A stretch of DNA of 64,000 nucleotides. Source: Thunnus maccoyii (taxonomy: Eukaryota > Chordata > Actinopteri > Scombriformes > Scombridae). The position numbers and the translations under genes are program-made. The stretch is taken from NCBI RefSeq assembly GCF_910596095.1, contig NC_056551.1, positions 13,967,501-14,031,500 on the forward strand. The letters run 5' to 3'. Of this stretch, positions 48,309-63,562 are shown piece by piece (the stretch's first letter is position 1; each line of letters begins with the position of its first letter). A model generated the notes under the pieces. The model was not told where the DNA came from. It did not search any database and saw only the letters and a list, made by a program, of their open reading frames with translations.

Positions 48309-51300
48309 AAATGTATATCACAACATTTACAGGACAAACTGATAAGATTTAATGTGAGTTGAGACCGATTTTATCATACTTTGTATGAATAATGTATTAA
48401 TAATGTGTTTATATTAGCTGAAAAAGAAGATTAACATAATTCTCATTGTAAAGTTAGGCATCACTTTTCAATGCGTGGAAAATTACTTGATAAACAACAA
48501 AACTGATCAATGAAAGCCTGTTTCACACACAATAAAATGTCAGATGGCATAAAAAAATACAAATATTACAAAATTAAAGGTCTGATATGTTTATATTTAA
48601 AGATTCTGGCTAAGCCTTATTGGAAAATATCAAATCAATTTTAATACTTGTGTGAGGAGAAGCAAATTCAGGGAAATAATTGTCTTAATTACTTTAACTA
48701 CTTTGGCATTTGTGTTTTTGAGTCATGCTTCAACTTGTCGAGTAACAGGAGAACAAATATCACAAAGGCATTTATTGTAACAGAGAACAAAACAGATGTA
48801 AGAAAAAACAAAACAAAATCATAAATGCAGGATGAAACCAGAGTATAAATTAGTTTTCCAGGTCAAATATGATATAACTGACTTGATTGTAACTGACAGA
48901 AATACAAACCTAACCTACTCACAGGTTTGCAAGTCAATACAAATTCATCCCGTGCAGATAAACATAGTTAAAACTCACAAAGCTTTACTTTAAATTCTAG
49001 TAGTTTCCAAAGATACCAAATACATCATGTATTTTGGTAAAAATATAAGTAAAATGATGCACAATACATGTATAATGTTTCTATGTGATTGAGTAGTGCA
49101 AAGATAGGTTTGAATATTTCACTCAGTGTTGACATCAGAGCGTCAATGGAGAACTGTAACACGCTGATACAGATTATGATGATTATTTTTCTAACTTTAC
49201 AGCTACTTAGGAAACAAGAGATAACCTCTATGTTAAAGGGTTAATCAAATAACACTCTTCCTCTGTCTTTCTCATCTTTGTTGTTTCATGGGTGTATTAG
49301 TTACTTAGCCCAGGTGGGACTGCTCATTCTGCAGCCTGCTCTGTCTCTCAGCAGAGTGGCAGCAGTGGCGCCGGGGCACCGACCTTTAGACACAACTACT
49401 GTATCACTCAACAATGTCTTCCTCCACTGATCCCTTCCTCCACCCCTCCATCTTCTTCCTTTCCCCTCCCCACTCATCTCTGCCTTCCTCTGATTATGAA
49501 GACGAGCATTGATTCCCGTCCACTCTGCTTTTACCGACGTCATTTTCTCCTAGAGAAGTCTTTGTTTTTGCCAATTAATTGTGATGCAAGCATGTGGTAT
49601 TCAGTAATCAAACCGATGTGATTGTGTTTGTGTGTCTCCACCCGGGCCCCCTGTCCCTCTCTTGCTTTCTTAATTGTCCGTCCAGCTCTTTGTCTGTCTG
49701 GCTTTCTGCCGCAGGACGTTGGGCAGAACAGGAAAAAAGCAGAGTGAAGTAAATCAAAGCAAGCTTCCTATCTGAGCTCTGTTTTTAGCCGTGTTCACTG
49801 ACAGGGATGTGAATATACAGCTAAATAAAAACATTAGGCCTTGATGAGCACATTAATCCACCCACTCACTTTTCCCAAAATCCCCTCATCAGCCGTCATG
49901 GAGCAGACTGAATTTTACAAAGATGTGAGTTGGGATAAGAAACTCAGAGTTTCCTTCTAAATACAAGAAACAGTGAACAAGAAAAACAGATTTTTGTGAA
50001 TCTGATTGATGTTCGCATTTCTTGAGACTTTGAAGCATGACCATGGGTCACATTTCTTCATATTTTTAGCCTTTAGGAGTGACAAGTTCCAATTGGACTG
50101 AGTTTGAAGTCGTTAACTCCTTAAAGAGCATCTATCATTTCACTTAGCATACCACCAGCTTGTGTTTTTCCTTTTAATTGCCCACCTGTGTCCTAAATCG
50201 ATTGTTGTTGTTGTTGTTGGTGCTGTCCTCTCATGTGTGGCCTTGTGTGTGCTGTAAACCACACACCATGAAGATGTTTCTCGTGTTTTGGACTCTCATT
50301 TAACCACACTGAGGAATTTCATCCTTCATCCTTCCCCTTTATTCGACCATCATCCGTCAGCATTGAGTCAATAACAGACAGCACATCCGGGGGACGTAGA
50401 AAAGGATGAGTAGTGGCTTCTCAGAAAATACACAAAGACGGTAAGACACACGCAAACACACTACAGTGACAGCCTGTCTGCAGGGCTGCAGATCATCCCT
50501 TTGATCTTTTATCGTGACCTTGTGAGTTTATGAGCCTGTTTTCAGTGATACTCGTAGTGCCAAGTGAGCATGAGGTGTGTGTTCTTGTTGTTTAGGTGTG
50601 TATGTGTGTGTTGGTGGGGGTCTGACAGTTGTTTGATGTGTGTGTTAAGCTGTCACAGACCACATGCACGGGGCCCCCCTGCGCTGAGACAGCTGGCTCC
50701 TCGAGGCTTTGTTTGCAATCCGATCAAACTCGGTTTGTTCATGATATCACACGTCTGACACAAACACCATATCGCAGTGTTGACAGCCCTGATGACAAAC
50801 GGACCCTCGGGCAAATACTGAGCCATCAGCAGCACTTACATTACCAATCACACAAACAGTCTGATCTGTAGTTTTAATTAATCTGACTGGCTGTCAAAGC
50901 CAACACTTCCAGCACTGTTGGGGAGCTTGAACATTTGGGCGTCGTTACCACTCTGTCTGGCCTTTACTCTTTTCAGCAAAGACGATCAAGTGATTGACAC
51001 CAGCTTGTTAGAAACAAAGGCCACCAAGATGGGAGAGGTTCACACCTTTTCTCACTTTTCTGGTAAAGACTAATGTGGCCTCAGATAGTATTTTAGAGAC
51101 GTTTGCATGGCTGAAACTTTTTCTGAACCGGTTGGTGAAGTGTGTTTAACTGACATACAGCAGAGTTGTTATTAATATCACGACTGCTGGTGCCTTGTTG
51201 GCCTGTCAGACTGTGAGAAAATGTTTTCTCCTTAAGCTGGTGCATGAAATAGGATTGGGACAAGACAGGGACAGGATAGAATAGAGTTGGGCAGAGCAGG

Positions 51301-52100
51301 ACAGAGTATGATGAATTTCATTGTGTCTGTAGGAAAAACTGGTCTTGGACCCATGCCGGATAGTCCTTGGTCTGAAAACGGTGCTCCATTAAAGGGGTTT
51401 TTCAACTCTGGAAAGATCGCAGTGGCTATTATTTGATCCTGCGTTTGATGATTACCAGGTAAACAGTAGGAATGAGCTGTTCACGTCACAAAGTAATCTA
51501 CCAGGAATGTGTGCTTGCACTTGGTTGATTTGCCATCGCAGTGCCTTGTCAGATGACGACATGTTGCAACAGTTGAGCCAGGTTCTTTTTTTTTTTTTTT
51601 GCCGGACAACCCTGCGTTATTTTTTTGCCAGACGCTTCTGTGTTTGCACCCACTTTGCGTTGACAGTCTCATGCCAGATTGGAGAAATGGTGCAATATAA
51701 TCATACCAAGTACACAAATTTGATTTCCAGATACTGAAACTGGCCTAAATCCTTGCCCCAGAAACATGGATAATTTTGCCACAGCACAGCCAAGTCAGCT
51801 GAACTTTGCTGATGATTGATTACAGTTAGTGCAAAAGCATGAAAGCATAAATTGTTATCTACTACATTTCCCTCTCTTAAATCATTCATGAAATATAATA
51901 TGTAGAGGGTTGGGAGGAAAAGAATGTCCTACAGTTTAATCCATCACACTTCAGATAGACCTTTCTTGACCTTTCATGTGCAGGAGGTTGCAAGATGTTT
52001 TCATGACCTTACACAGTTAAAGTGGGCCAGAATGACCCGGAACGGCATCATTCAACACAATTCCTTTTCCGTTCTCATTCAGTTCAGTGGGTTCATGTGT
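48309..52100. other. Gene-free intergenic sequence
   Basis: AT-rich with a few GC-richer islands (around 49,300-49,520 and 50,640-50,720). Open frames are short and unlike known proteins. Confidence 0.4.
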
Positions 52101-52260
52101 ACATCTATCCATCCATTTATTTTCTGCAGCTTATCTGGGACCGGGTCGCGGTGGCATTAGCCTGAGTAAGGAAACCAGACATCCTTCTCCCCTACAACGC
52201 CCTCCAGCTCCTCCTGGAGGGTGTTGCATGCGGATGTCGATAAACTCGTGGTCACGATAC
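52101..52260. repeat. Dispersed repeat fragment ('atccatccat...cagcttatct...gggtcgcg')
   Basis: The phrases 'ctatccatccattt', 'ctgcagcttatctgggaccg' and 'ggtcgcggtggcattagcct' follow a pattern I recall from a very common fish repeat. Limits are approximate. Confidence 0.5.
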
Positions 52261-55200
52261 TTCATTGTCTAGCTATCAACAGAAGGGGAGCGAGCCTAAA
52301 TGGAGTTGCTTTTTTCTGAAGTGGTTGATAATTTCAAATGCAACGTTTCAAACAGAGCTCAACAAATATCACCAAACACACAAGCTGTTTTATGTGCAGC
52401 TTGGCTATCTGTCTTGCTAGCTACCAGTACGGTAGCTGACAGCTCCTGCTAAGGGGGTTCCTATCTGACATCTCAAGCAGTGCTGGCCAGGGAGATAACC
52501 AGGGCACACTTATCGCCCTGACCAGCGTTGCTGGCGATGACTGTCCCCTACAAGGGCCCTCCTCCCCTGGTCTGTCTGTGCTTGCTGTGGGGGGTTTGAT
52601 TTTAGCTCCACCACACTGGTCCTGCTGCTAGTATGAGAAGCATAAAGTGCCCTTAAATTGGGATGAGTATTTCCCAATTAGAAAGTACATTATTAAAGTT
52701 AATGTGTGATAACAATAAAATTTAAGCTTGCATAAGTAATATCATTCATTTTAGATTTTTTTTTTATCAGAAAGTGGATAAGTACATGATATGTTGTTAT
52801 TATCTGGTTAATTCAAATGCAATACAGCACAGAGCCACAGCAGGAAATTGGTGCTTAAAAGAAGGTCAGCTGATCACACAAAGACAGTCCACCAGAACTC
52901 ACAGTACAATTTGGCATTTGGAGTTGAGGCTACACTGGATCTTACGGTTCCCCCTCCTGCCAAATCCCACTTTTACCCCTGACCTTACGACCCTGATGAC
53001 CCCACTGCACCGCAGTCCTGCAGACATCCAGAGCAGCAGCAGCTATTCTGGATGAGAAGCTAACTTTCTGCAGATGCATGAATGTCCAATTTCTGTTTGC
53101 TATCTGTAGGTCAGTTGGCCGGGAGACTCTGTTGATAGAAATCTTCCTGCTTTCATGTTGTTGTCTTCTGAGCTGAACAAAAATATTTATAAGATATGGG
53201 AAATCCCAAACAGTTTTCTCGCAAAGTATTAATAGGTCAGACTTGCACTCAAGGTTGCCAGTGAAAATATAACTATTAGAGAAAGGAGGGGCGCTGCATT
53301 GTCTCTTACGCAGGCCCGAGAAGAGTTTAAATCTGAGGGAACAAAAGGGAGAGGTTCATTTATCATTTATAGAAACAGTAAGGTAATGCTGCTGCAACTC
53401 TTGGCATCTGGGGTTTATTTACACTGACAAGTTGCCTCAGTGTTTGCAGTCAGTGTTCACTTCCTGTTTGACACAGGAAGGACCATAAGGAGGTGTTTGT
53501 GTATGTGTGTTGGGGTGAGGGGTGCAGTTTATGGTAGCAAATTAGGAAAACAACATGCTTGACAACATGCTTGATGTAATCTTAAAGATAAAGAGAGTTA
53601 ATGGTGACAGATGTATTGTAAGTAGCATCACCTCGCTTTCTTTTTAAAGAGACCAAACTATGAACTGTGACTGTGTCATCTTCACCTCATCGTGGCCTAA
53701 ATGACCACATTTACTCCCTGTAATTTAAAAACTGGTCGTGTGTTTTTTCAAACTTTGCACCCCAACCCACTATAATTTCAGAAACTAAAGAGGCTGGACA
53801 ATAAAATCAACACCTGTACAACAACACCAATACAAAAGCACTGCCACATATATAATTACATGCTTTAAAGGCCACTGTGGTTACAAGTCACATTTACAGG
53901 ATATTTGATACAATACAGACTTTTCATTGTTTTTCCAAGATTCTCTTGCGGGTCAGTTGTACAGGTCCTTACAGGTACACTTGTGTTCTTTGTAACCTAG
54001 ACATGACCAGGGATGCAAGAAGGACCAGGTCCAAATTATAGTCAGTCTAACTGGATTGCATAGAGTCCCTCAGGTCTGTGTGTCAAAATACCCAAGTACA
54101 TATATTGTAAGTGGACTTTTTATCACAGTTTCTCTGAAGACATTGTGCACCATAATCATCATAGGAGAGAAAAATGTTTTTTGATGCAAGATGGAGAGTC
54201 TGAAGTGCAGTTGTTGTTGTCAGTCTTGGTATTCTCTCTCCATTTCAGTCGGTTTTGGATTCACATTTTAGATCAGGGCTATTTATCCTCACATCCCTTT
54301 TGGATCGAGTCTCTTTATATTTTAGAATTTGCATATGGGTTTTGGGTACATTTCGAATCAGGTCCGATTTTGGACTGGATCAAGACCTGTAGCTCATTTT
54401 TTTTAAAGACATCATCCTAAGCCGACCTGACAGAGACGAGTGGAATGGGACCACTAGCTGGAAACAACACATCTGCTGGTGAGGTTTACCTCTTGTTTTA
54501 CTTTTGTGATATTAAAAGTAAATATTTGATATGTTTACGCGACTTGGCTAAAATAAGTATCGTGACAGTTGCACAAGTACAAAGAACACAAAAAGTCTCC
54601 AAATTCAGTTAAGTCAGATACAAAGAAATATAGATTGTGCTATTTATTCTTTCAAAAGCTACGTTGTCTGGCTGTAATGTGAAGCTGTCAGAGGAATTGA
54701 TTCAACTTTATGGTAATTTTTAGGCCATTGTAAATGGCTGTGTTGTTTACATTGCATTACATTATAAAGTGTACATAATATTTTGTCCTACTTATCCCTC
54801 TCCCCTATATATGGACATGACAAAATACCACGTATTACCAATTAACCAATAACACAACCCCACAATGCTCAGAACATATTTTATATTTTAAAACTCAAAT
54901 TTTCAAACTCTTGTTTAAATGCATGCCATGCTCTTTGAAGCTGCTATATGATGGATATTTAATTTTCCTTCTGCTGCACATGTAAGACTGACATTATTCA
55001 CAAAACCATGTGAAAAAGTGCAGAATCAGAGAAGAGGAGGTAGTCTAAAAACTGTGTGAATTATTGTAAAATGCACCGCAGGATTTAGAAAGCTTTTGAG
55101 TCCTTTATCCTTCACGTGTAACATGAACTGTTTTATAGATTTTTATGGCTGTCCGAACTTCACAGAGTTTTTGAAACACAAGTCGACAGTTCAGATATGC

Positions 55201-55409
55201 ACATAAATACATACATACACACACGTGCACAAAACACACTCCACGATCCTGCATGTTCACACACTATGTAACACCCATGACTACTCAGGCTGCAATACAA
55301 TAAGCTATTGTAACTTCAAACCAAAGGTCTTGACGCCCATATGCTTTTGTCATTAGTTTCAATTATAACAGGCTATGAGGTCACTATGTGGTGACACGTA
55401 CATCCCTTA

Positions 55410-55410
<1 letters not shown>
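52261..55410. other. Gene-free intergenic sequence
   Basis: No exon, RNA gene or repeat structure was recognised. Confidence 0.4.
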
Positions 55411-55459
<49 letters not shown>

Positions 55460-55480
55460 AACACACACACACACACACAT
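55411..55480. repeat. (TC)n/(CA)n compound microsatellite
   Basis: A TC run is followed by CA units with CAAA interruptions. Confidence 0.9.
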
Positions 55481-58400
55481 ACATAAAGCAGATGTGAGTA
55501 TTAATGCAAAAATAAGGTTCTATGTGACTTTTTTGATCTATTCTGTGAGTTCTAATGTTTTTAAGATTTATTTTTGGTTATGCATTTTCAAAAACAAAAA
55601 GGCATCATCTCCATTTAAAGGTATATTTGGTTTATTACAATTTGAGTCTCATTTTCATAGTTTTGGCCATCATTTCTTTTAGCAATGATAACATGTTACT
55701 CAGCAAAGTCAATACTGATCTGGCAACATGGCGACATCACAACTAAACCCATTTATTTGAAGGTAAATTCAAAATGTCACTGATAACCTGTCATTTCACA
55801 GCAGAATTGTGTGCATGCACAAACATGCATAAATGCAGCAAATATGGTGGATCAAAGCTGAACCAGGATGTTGTCTGTAAACTTTGATGGATGTTTACAA
55901 CCATAAGTTGGGGTGTTAATGTTAATGTTTGTCTTTATAAGTCTGGTTAACCTGCAGGTTTGTTAACTGATCGTCTATCTGCTTGTGTGTCTTGCCACAT
56001 CAGACTTTTGTTTGGCGATGTTGCAGTTTAACTCGGTGACTTCGCCACTAAACTCTTGCAATTCATTTGGTGATGAAAAATGTAATTATTACTGATAGAG
56101 GTGATGGCCAAACTACGAAATTAAGACCCAGAATTAATTAGAAAAAATTAATGGACCAGAATTAATGCAAAAAACTCTGAAGCTTGGAGGCAGAAGGCAG
56201 AAACAAGATCACAGCATGATTCCAAACTAAATATTTTCCAAAATGTGCAACTTATTTTCTCTCTTGCAAGAAAAAACTTCATTAATTTACTTTGTTAATG
56301 TTTGGATCTGGCTGATGTTTCTGTTAATGTTATCTACTCGTGCGTCTCCTGCTCACCATCAGCTGCCCTATCAGCCTGCCCTAGTTAAGTCTGGCTCAGG
56401 TTTATCAGGGCCAGAGCAGGACTCTCTCTCTTTTACACATATATGCTCACAGACCCACTCATAGCATTGCCCCCCCCCTCTCCTCCTCCCTCCCTTTGTG
56501 TATCCTCTCTGAGCCCCCGGTTTCCTTGCCCGGGGAAAGAGGGGACTAGATGGACGGGAAGAGAGGAGACAGTAGGGATGTGACACAACAATGGCAGGAA
56601 GTGACTTCAGATCAATACAGATAAGTGCAAAACACACCGACAGAAGCCGCCAGCTAACAAACATCCCCGGTGAAGAGATAAACAGGGAAAACAAACACGT
56701 TGCCAAATAAATATTGCACGGCCCAAAACCCGCTAAGACCAAACCTAAAACAACTGTCCTTAAACAACTTCACTCAGTGCATTTAAGGACAACAAAATAT
56801 AACATTTGCATGTTAAGACATGTACAAATTACTTTAAAAATATATATATAAGCAGGTAAGAACTTCTACATGACCAACACATGAGCTGATGACAATGTTT
56901 TCTTAATTGTGTGAGCATATTCTTTATGCATCTAATTTACAAGATAATTACTGTACAGTATGTTGCACATTAAACTTCCACCACTGGATGACAACTCAGC
57001 TTTACCCAATAATCTTCTCAATCATGGTAATCATATGTTAAAACCAAAATGGTTACACACAAGTGCACAGGGAATAGTTATTTTAAAAAGTTATGAAGCT
57101 TGCCCAGTATTTAAAGCGCGCTGATTGATTATACTTCATGATTTGATGACTTAAATTGTTAAAAAACATACCAAACAATCCAATGCTTTGTCTACACTTA
57201 TTACGCCTATTAGTCCACCTTCCTGTTTGTAACTGTAGAGTTGATGATTCATTCCTGGAAAGGGTGAGTAAGATGCTACACATAGCAAATAAATAACAAC
57301 AAAAAAACACCCAAAACATGAAATATCAACATAATAAAATATCAACTACCAGAAAACACACACACGTTCAAATCAAGCAATTTGCAAGCAGGAAGTTGAA
57401 AGAGTCAACAGTGGGTGATTGCGAGAGGGGAAGGCTGTTCAACAGCCAGAGGTCACAACAAGGTCTCCGAAACAGAAAACCTGATAGGTCTGGAGGTTGT
57501 ATAATGTGTAAACAGGAGCCTGCCTGACTTCAAACACACTGAAATCAGTGGAAAGAGGCCAAAATAATTGGATGATGTGATTTTTACAGCCAGAAGCATA
57601 TCTGCGGTAGACCGGCTGGCCCACACTAGATACAGAGACATGCGGTAATCAAAGATGGAGAAAATAACAAAATGTATGACTTTCATCTGGTGTCTGAATG
57701 AAAGGAAGGACTTGATTTTCGAAAATTTATTTAAGTGGAAAAAAACAAGATTTTACCAACAAGTCGGTCCAGAATAGGTTTGAGTACGTATAGTTTTAAT
57801 TGAAAGATAAATATCACATTTAATAATATAATATACATAAGCAGCACAAGATTAACCATAAACCATTTAGATCTTGTAAAATTTTATTTGTAATTTTATA
57901 CAAGGAGAATCCCTGACCTTGTTGTCTGATTCAAATGTTGTGTTTATGTGCTTTTTTTTTTGGCAGAGGATGACCATTTCAAGGACCTGATATGAGAACA
58001 ATAGGTTGGACAGTGACCTGAAGTTATTATGTGCCAAACAGTCTTATGATTCATTCACATTCAGCTGCTATAAAGGAGATCAGGGGGATCCCCGGGCACG
58101 ATCAAACAGGTGTGCATTATTATCTCCTGTTACAAATGGTAACCCAGCGTCAAAAAAGCTGATGATCTGAGATCATTACGGCTAAACACGTCCAGCTACT
58201 GTTATCCTGAGAAGAACCATAAAAGGACATGCACACTTCCTGTCCACCGTCCATTGAAAGAGCATCTGTCTGACCCCTGACACCTTCCACTCCAACTCCG
58301 CTTCCTGTCCCACACGTGCAGCTCTGCTACTTGAAACTTTTTATCAAAGCCTTTTCCATAAAAACATGGAAAAATCCCAAAAAAGGTCATCTCAGTTCAC

Positions 58401-61400
58401 ATGCACATACAGTATACTGTAAAGAGGAACCCCTTGCAGTACAACAAATAAACAAATTTTGTTAAATTAACACAAAAACTAATGATTATAAGCTTCAAGG
58501 GGAATAGCATTTATAGCAGGACAATACAATTAGATAGCTTTCCTCTTATCTTACATAAAATTATTGTCCAGCAACAATCTTGTTTGACAAAAAAACAAAC
58601 AAAAACAGTCTGCAGAAAAAGCATAAAAGCTAATTGAACTATTCAAACTATTATCAAACAGGTCACAGTTGTGTTTTTTGTCTTGTGCCCTTGACCTCTA
58701 CCCCCTTCTAATCCACCCTTTGGGCAGAGGGCATGATGGGTGGGGAGGGGGGTTGGCAGTCAGGGGATAAAGGTACAGACCCCTCAACCAAAAAGCTTTA
58801 GAGGAGCTTTATAGCTCCTGAAGCCAGACAATAATCTCCCAGACACTTCACACATATGGCCCCATGAGATCATCCACCTCGCTATTCTCACCCACCCCCC
58901 ATAAACAGCTCCAGTGTATAAACAGACATCATGTGTAAGAGATCTGTTTACACATACAGATATGCTGTACAATCAAAAATAGAGGTAACACTTTCTTGTA
59001 CTAAAAAAGTAAAACTTCATTCTCGACCCGGGGAACACTTGTTTATGATAAAAAAAAGTCTGAAAAACACTGTTGAAAGCTCTTGAAAAACCTAGCGAGT
59101 GAACTGTGACTTAAAAATATTTTATAATAGAGCAGAAGTACAAGTAAATTTTTCACAGATTAAAAATAACAGGAATACACAGTAGCATCAGACATATTTG
59201 CACTAATTATACCTCAACTGTTGCTCCCTGGGAGCGACAGTTCGGCTTTGCACCATTGAATTCAGTTGGTACCGGTTCACAGGTGGGAAGCCGGTGAGGG
59301 ATACTGTCATTATAGCAGCTCTAATTAGTGCTATATGTAAAAGTATAAATTGAGCTTTACTCCTACTGGCTGGTCTGTCTCCTTGTGTCCACTAAGAGAC
59401 AAAAAGTGGACTAATAACATTTCTTCAGAAAACAATGCATCAGCAGGGGTTTGCAAAAAAAGAAAAACTGAGTCAACTTTTGCCACAATACACCACAAGG
59501 TCATCCGGCAACAGACTGAATTTGTCGGTCAAATATGTGCCCTTTCCTGTTAAAACAATTTGTAATGTGAACCTTGCCATCGTTGAGACTGAGGATAAAA
59601 TGATTGTAGCCATGATGATTTTCCAGAGTAGTAAAATCCTGTCTGACGGTATTATAAACTGCTGTGTAATGTTTCCGAGCATGATGACTCTTAAAGCTCA
59701 TGGGTGAACTTAAACTGGACCTCCTAGATCATATTTCATCTTCTCACCAGCACTCGTAGCAACACGTCCACACCAACATAGCGCCTAATGTTTTTTTTTT
59801 TTTAAACACTGTCCTATTTTCAGTCTGAACGTGGCCTCGGCAGCAACATGGACTGGGAGAAAGGCCACTTCAAATTTGGCGAAAAAGGTTAAGTGCACAA
59901 AAAATACTCAATATGATAATACCATTTTTATACATTCTTTTTGGTCACTTGAGCATTATACTTTTGGCTGGAGTACAAAAACTGATTTGTGAGAGTGGGT
60001 ACTATGATGTTCTTGTACACAACACTCCTCTCTGTAACAAGCTATTGTACAATTCTGCTCTGCTCTTTTCTGAGAGTGTGGTTATGGGGGCACGTCTGGG
60101 TCACATCTCCTCCTCCTCAGCAGATTAGCCATAAAGCCAGTCTCCCGTTACACCCTCTCTAGGCTCGGGTCTAGCGAATGTCACCGAGCACCAGCACAGA
60201 GAGAGACAGGCAGGTGGGGGGTCGGGTGGGGTGTGGGTTTAGATTGAGGTGAAGGGTGGAGTTAGGGTGAGAAGGGGCGGACAAGCTAGAATTGTTTACA
60301 GAGATTGAAAGGCACAAAAGAGATGATAAGAGGCACCAAACAAATTTTATGACAGGCATCCTCAGACAAATAAGACAAAATGTGTCAGAAATAGAAAAAG
60401 CCGCTGTGACGACTGGGAGACGTAGGAATGTGACAGGAGGAAGCTGGAAAATCTATCATCTCATGCACTTTGTGGAATAGAAGATGATTTTCTGTTGGGT
60501 GTCATAAATCAAAACGCTTTCTTTCATCTTTACCACCAAGTGTATTCTCAAAAGACAGAAAATGTCTCTCTTAAAAAGGAGCGGATGTGTGCCGATTTCT
60601 CAGTTTTAACCATGAAACATGACAGCAGGAAGACCATAAGAATTCAAATGACAATAGCAACGCAATTATATCCAAGGGACCCATCTTGTGCTTAAGCAAA
60701 TTGAAAGTGCTGTCGGGTAAATTAAAATGTAGCGGAGCGCATTCTTGGCTGTCATGTTCTTGGACTGCAGCTGAACCTTGTCGAGGAAGAAGAAGAAGAA
60801 GAAGAAGAAGGCCTGTATACACGCAGAAGACTCCATTCAGACGCCAAAGGCTAATGGCTTGGTTAGGCACTCTGGACGGTGCTGTGGGAATTCGCCCCAT
60901 TTGAGATGCAAATTCCTCAAAGAGCTGAAAGAGCCGGAGTAACAGGTGTCCGAGGAAGTGTGCTGCTACTGCGTGGGTGAGAGAGGGCGGGTGTGAGGGT
61001 GCTGAGTGATAACACAGGGTGTATTATTGAAATCCTACTTGTTCAGTCCGGTCTGTGTAGCATTTCTTCTCTTGTCTCATCTTCTTTGTTTAATATTTAA
61101 AGCAGGCAAAACGACAGGAGAGAGGTTTGTTGTCAGTATAGAACAGGAAAATATGACAGATCTGCAAAATTTAAGAGTTTAAAATTTTATTGATTTAAAT
61201 ATAATTTGGTAGAAAACCAGCCTGTAGACATGGGGAGTTGATTTTCAATCATATGAACAAACAGATCAGAAATAAATCTTTATATACTGATGAAAACAGC
61301 AGGAGAAGTTTTCACATTTACAAGCTCCAAGCTTCATCAGTGTTCTCTCTAAATGTAACAGTTGCATGAGTACTGACGAGCGTCTCAACAACCTAATGGA

Positions 61401-63562
61401 CTGTTTTGGTCCCTTGGTGGATATTGAAACATAATCCCTTAAAAAAAAAAAAAAGAAAAAAAAATCAACATCAAGTTTTTAAATGACAAACCACATCCTG
61501 TATTTCTTTTATCCATCAGAATGACAGGGTGAGTTAGTCTCATCTAATCCCATGAATGAAGCTCAGTGGCGCCATCTACTGTACACAACACTATAGGACG
61601 CTTTCTGTAGAAACTCGACTGATGCACTGCATGTTGGTTGGATGTGTTTTTTTAAAAAAAATATTAGCTTCAATGTGCCTTTTTAAAAATATTCAGAGGA
61701 TATGGAAGGTAAACAGTGCTTCCCGATTGAGAGAAAATAAACATGTAGCATGCATTTTTAAAAAAATCTCCATTGTGTTTACAATCAGCAAATACCTACA
61801 ACCAATTTCCATTATAATAACATTGACAGAAAATACTCTGATGAGCAGCAACACATCACTGTTAATGAAGGAATTTCTTGGACAGTTAAATGACGATTGC
61901 ATACAAATTCATTAAGACATTTAACATTTTGAAACAATTTCTTCATTTACAACATTTCAGATAAAATTAGTATCCACACACGTTTGGTCATTGTCAAAGG
62001 TTTATGGTTCCCGTGACTTTTAATATCTTTTATGGTTTTTTAATGGTTTAGTCTGACATCTACAAAAAGTCTCTTTGTTATCATGTTGGGGCATGAATTT
62101 CAAATAACAGAGCAACCTAATGTTTCAATTAATTTTGAGCTAAATAATGCTATCAGAAAAAAAACTGCTGAAAATTATATTTATACATTACTTGGACCTC
62201 ATATTTAACTTGTAGTTGTTGGATATTCAAAGCTGTTTTGTCAACAACTTGGTACTTAGCACATTTCAGTGAGTGTTTTCCCACTGGAGTAAAATCAGAT
62301 ATATTTCAGTCTAAGGATCCACAAACCTCTGAGCATGATTGTACAAAAACAGCTTTGTATTAGCGTTCTTCAAAATGGCATTCTACCATATTTCACTCAC
62401 AACATAAATATAAACCCTATACTCTCCCAAACTGATAACTAACAAATACTCCAAGACAATATGATTGAATAAACTGCTTTAACGACATACATCGTAAAAA
62501 ATATGCCTTAAAAATCTTTGGCTTAGTGGCACAAATATCCCTGAACACTTTTTCCTTCATTGAGGAGTCACACAGCTGCTGTCACTTTCTCTTATAAACT
62601 CTTATAAACCTTCTGCTGGTCACTGCTGAAGCTGAAGGAGAATCTCTGGACTCCCTCAAGTGTTCAACAATAGCAAAGAAACTCACGGATGCAGCATAAC
62701 AGTCAAAGGACTGTGCTTAACAGACACACTGATAAACTGTGTATCTGCAAATAAGTGCGAACGACTGAGGCTAGCAAAGCAGGATAAATATAAATCTCTG
62801 TGTTGGCAACGTAGTGACTAATACAAGCAAAGAGGAAGACTATAAAGGCAGAAGTGCTCCACAAAAGACTTCATCAATTAAGACAAAATCAGACTTCATT
62901 TATATAACAAAGGATATATCAGAGCACTGCCTTTAAGAGGTAAGTAGCAGCAGTAGCTTTTAACAGTGTGTTAGTGAGTGTGTCTCCCTGCATGTTCAGT
63001 CATATAAAGCTGATAGCTTCACACTCTCAGGGGTTAAAACCTCATAGACGTGTGTGTGTAATGTGCCCACAGTCGCCATCTGCTGTGGCTTCTTGGGAAT
63101 TACATATTTTTTAATTTCCAAGAATTTTGCAAAAAATACTTTAATTTCATGACTGTACTACTGTGTTTAAGTAAATAGTAACTTGTATAAAAGAAATCAC
63201 ATTGAAACTTTAAGTATTACAGCAACTTTGCTTGCTTTGCAATCTGAGCAACGTAGCTTTGTCTTCAAGACATTTAACTGATTGATCTTTTTTTTTAAAT
63301 GGTCTACTAATTTCTTCTAAGTATGACAAACTATCATAACTGAAACTGATTTCTTCAACAAAACTTTAAAAACATTTTTATATTCTATAACTTTACCTGA
63401 AGTGTCATTTTACTAAAAGCTCTCAGTCACGACTGCGACAGACTCTTAAGGTTCGTCATGTCACTGACGACTGTAACTGACCGTTGTGATTAGTGTCACT
63501 GATAAGTTAGAAAAAGGCTTTATGGAATGATGTATGTGTGTAAACTGGTGACACTCACCCTG
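55481..63562. other. Gene-free sequence; may include 3' UTR of the last gene
   Basis: No coding exon was recognised. A GAA tract lies at 60785-60810 and a C-rich run near 56470. Because the final gene ends at 63563 on the minus strand, the upper part is probably its 3' untranslated region; its length is unknown. Confidence 0.4.
60785..60810. repeat. (GAA)n microsatellite
   Basis: Eight GAA units. Confidence 0.85.
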
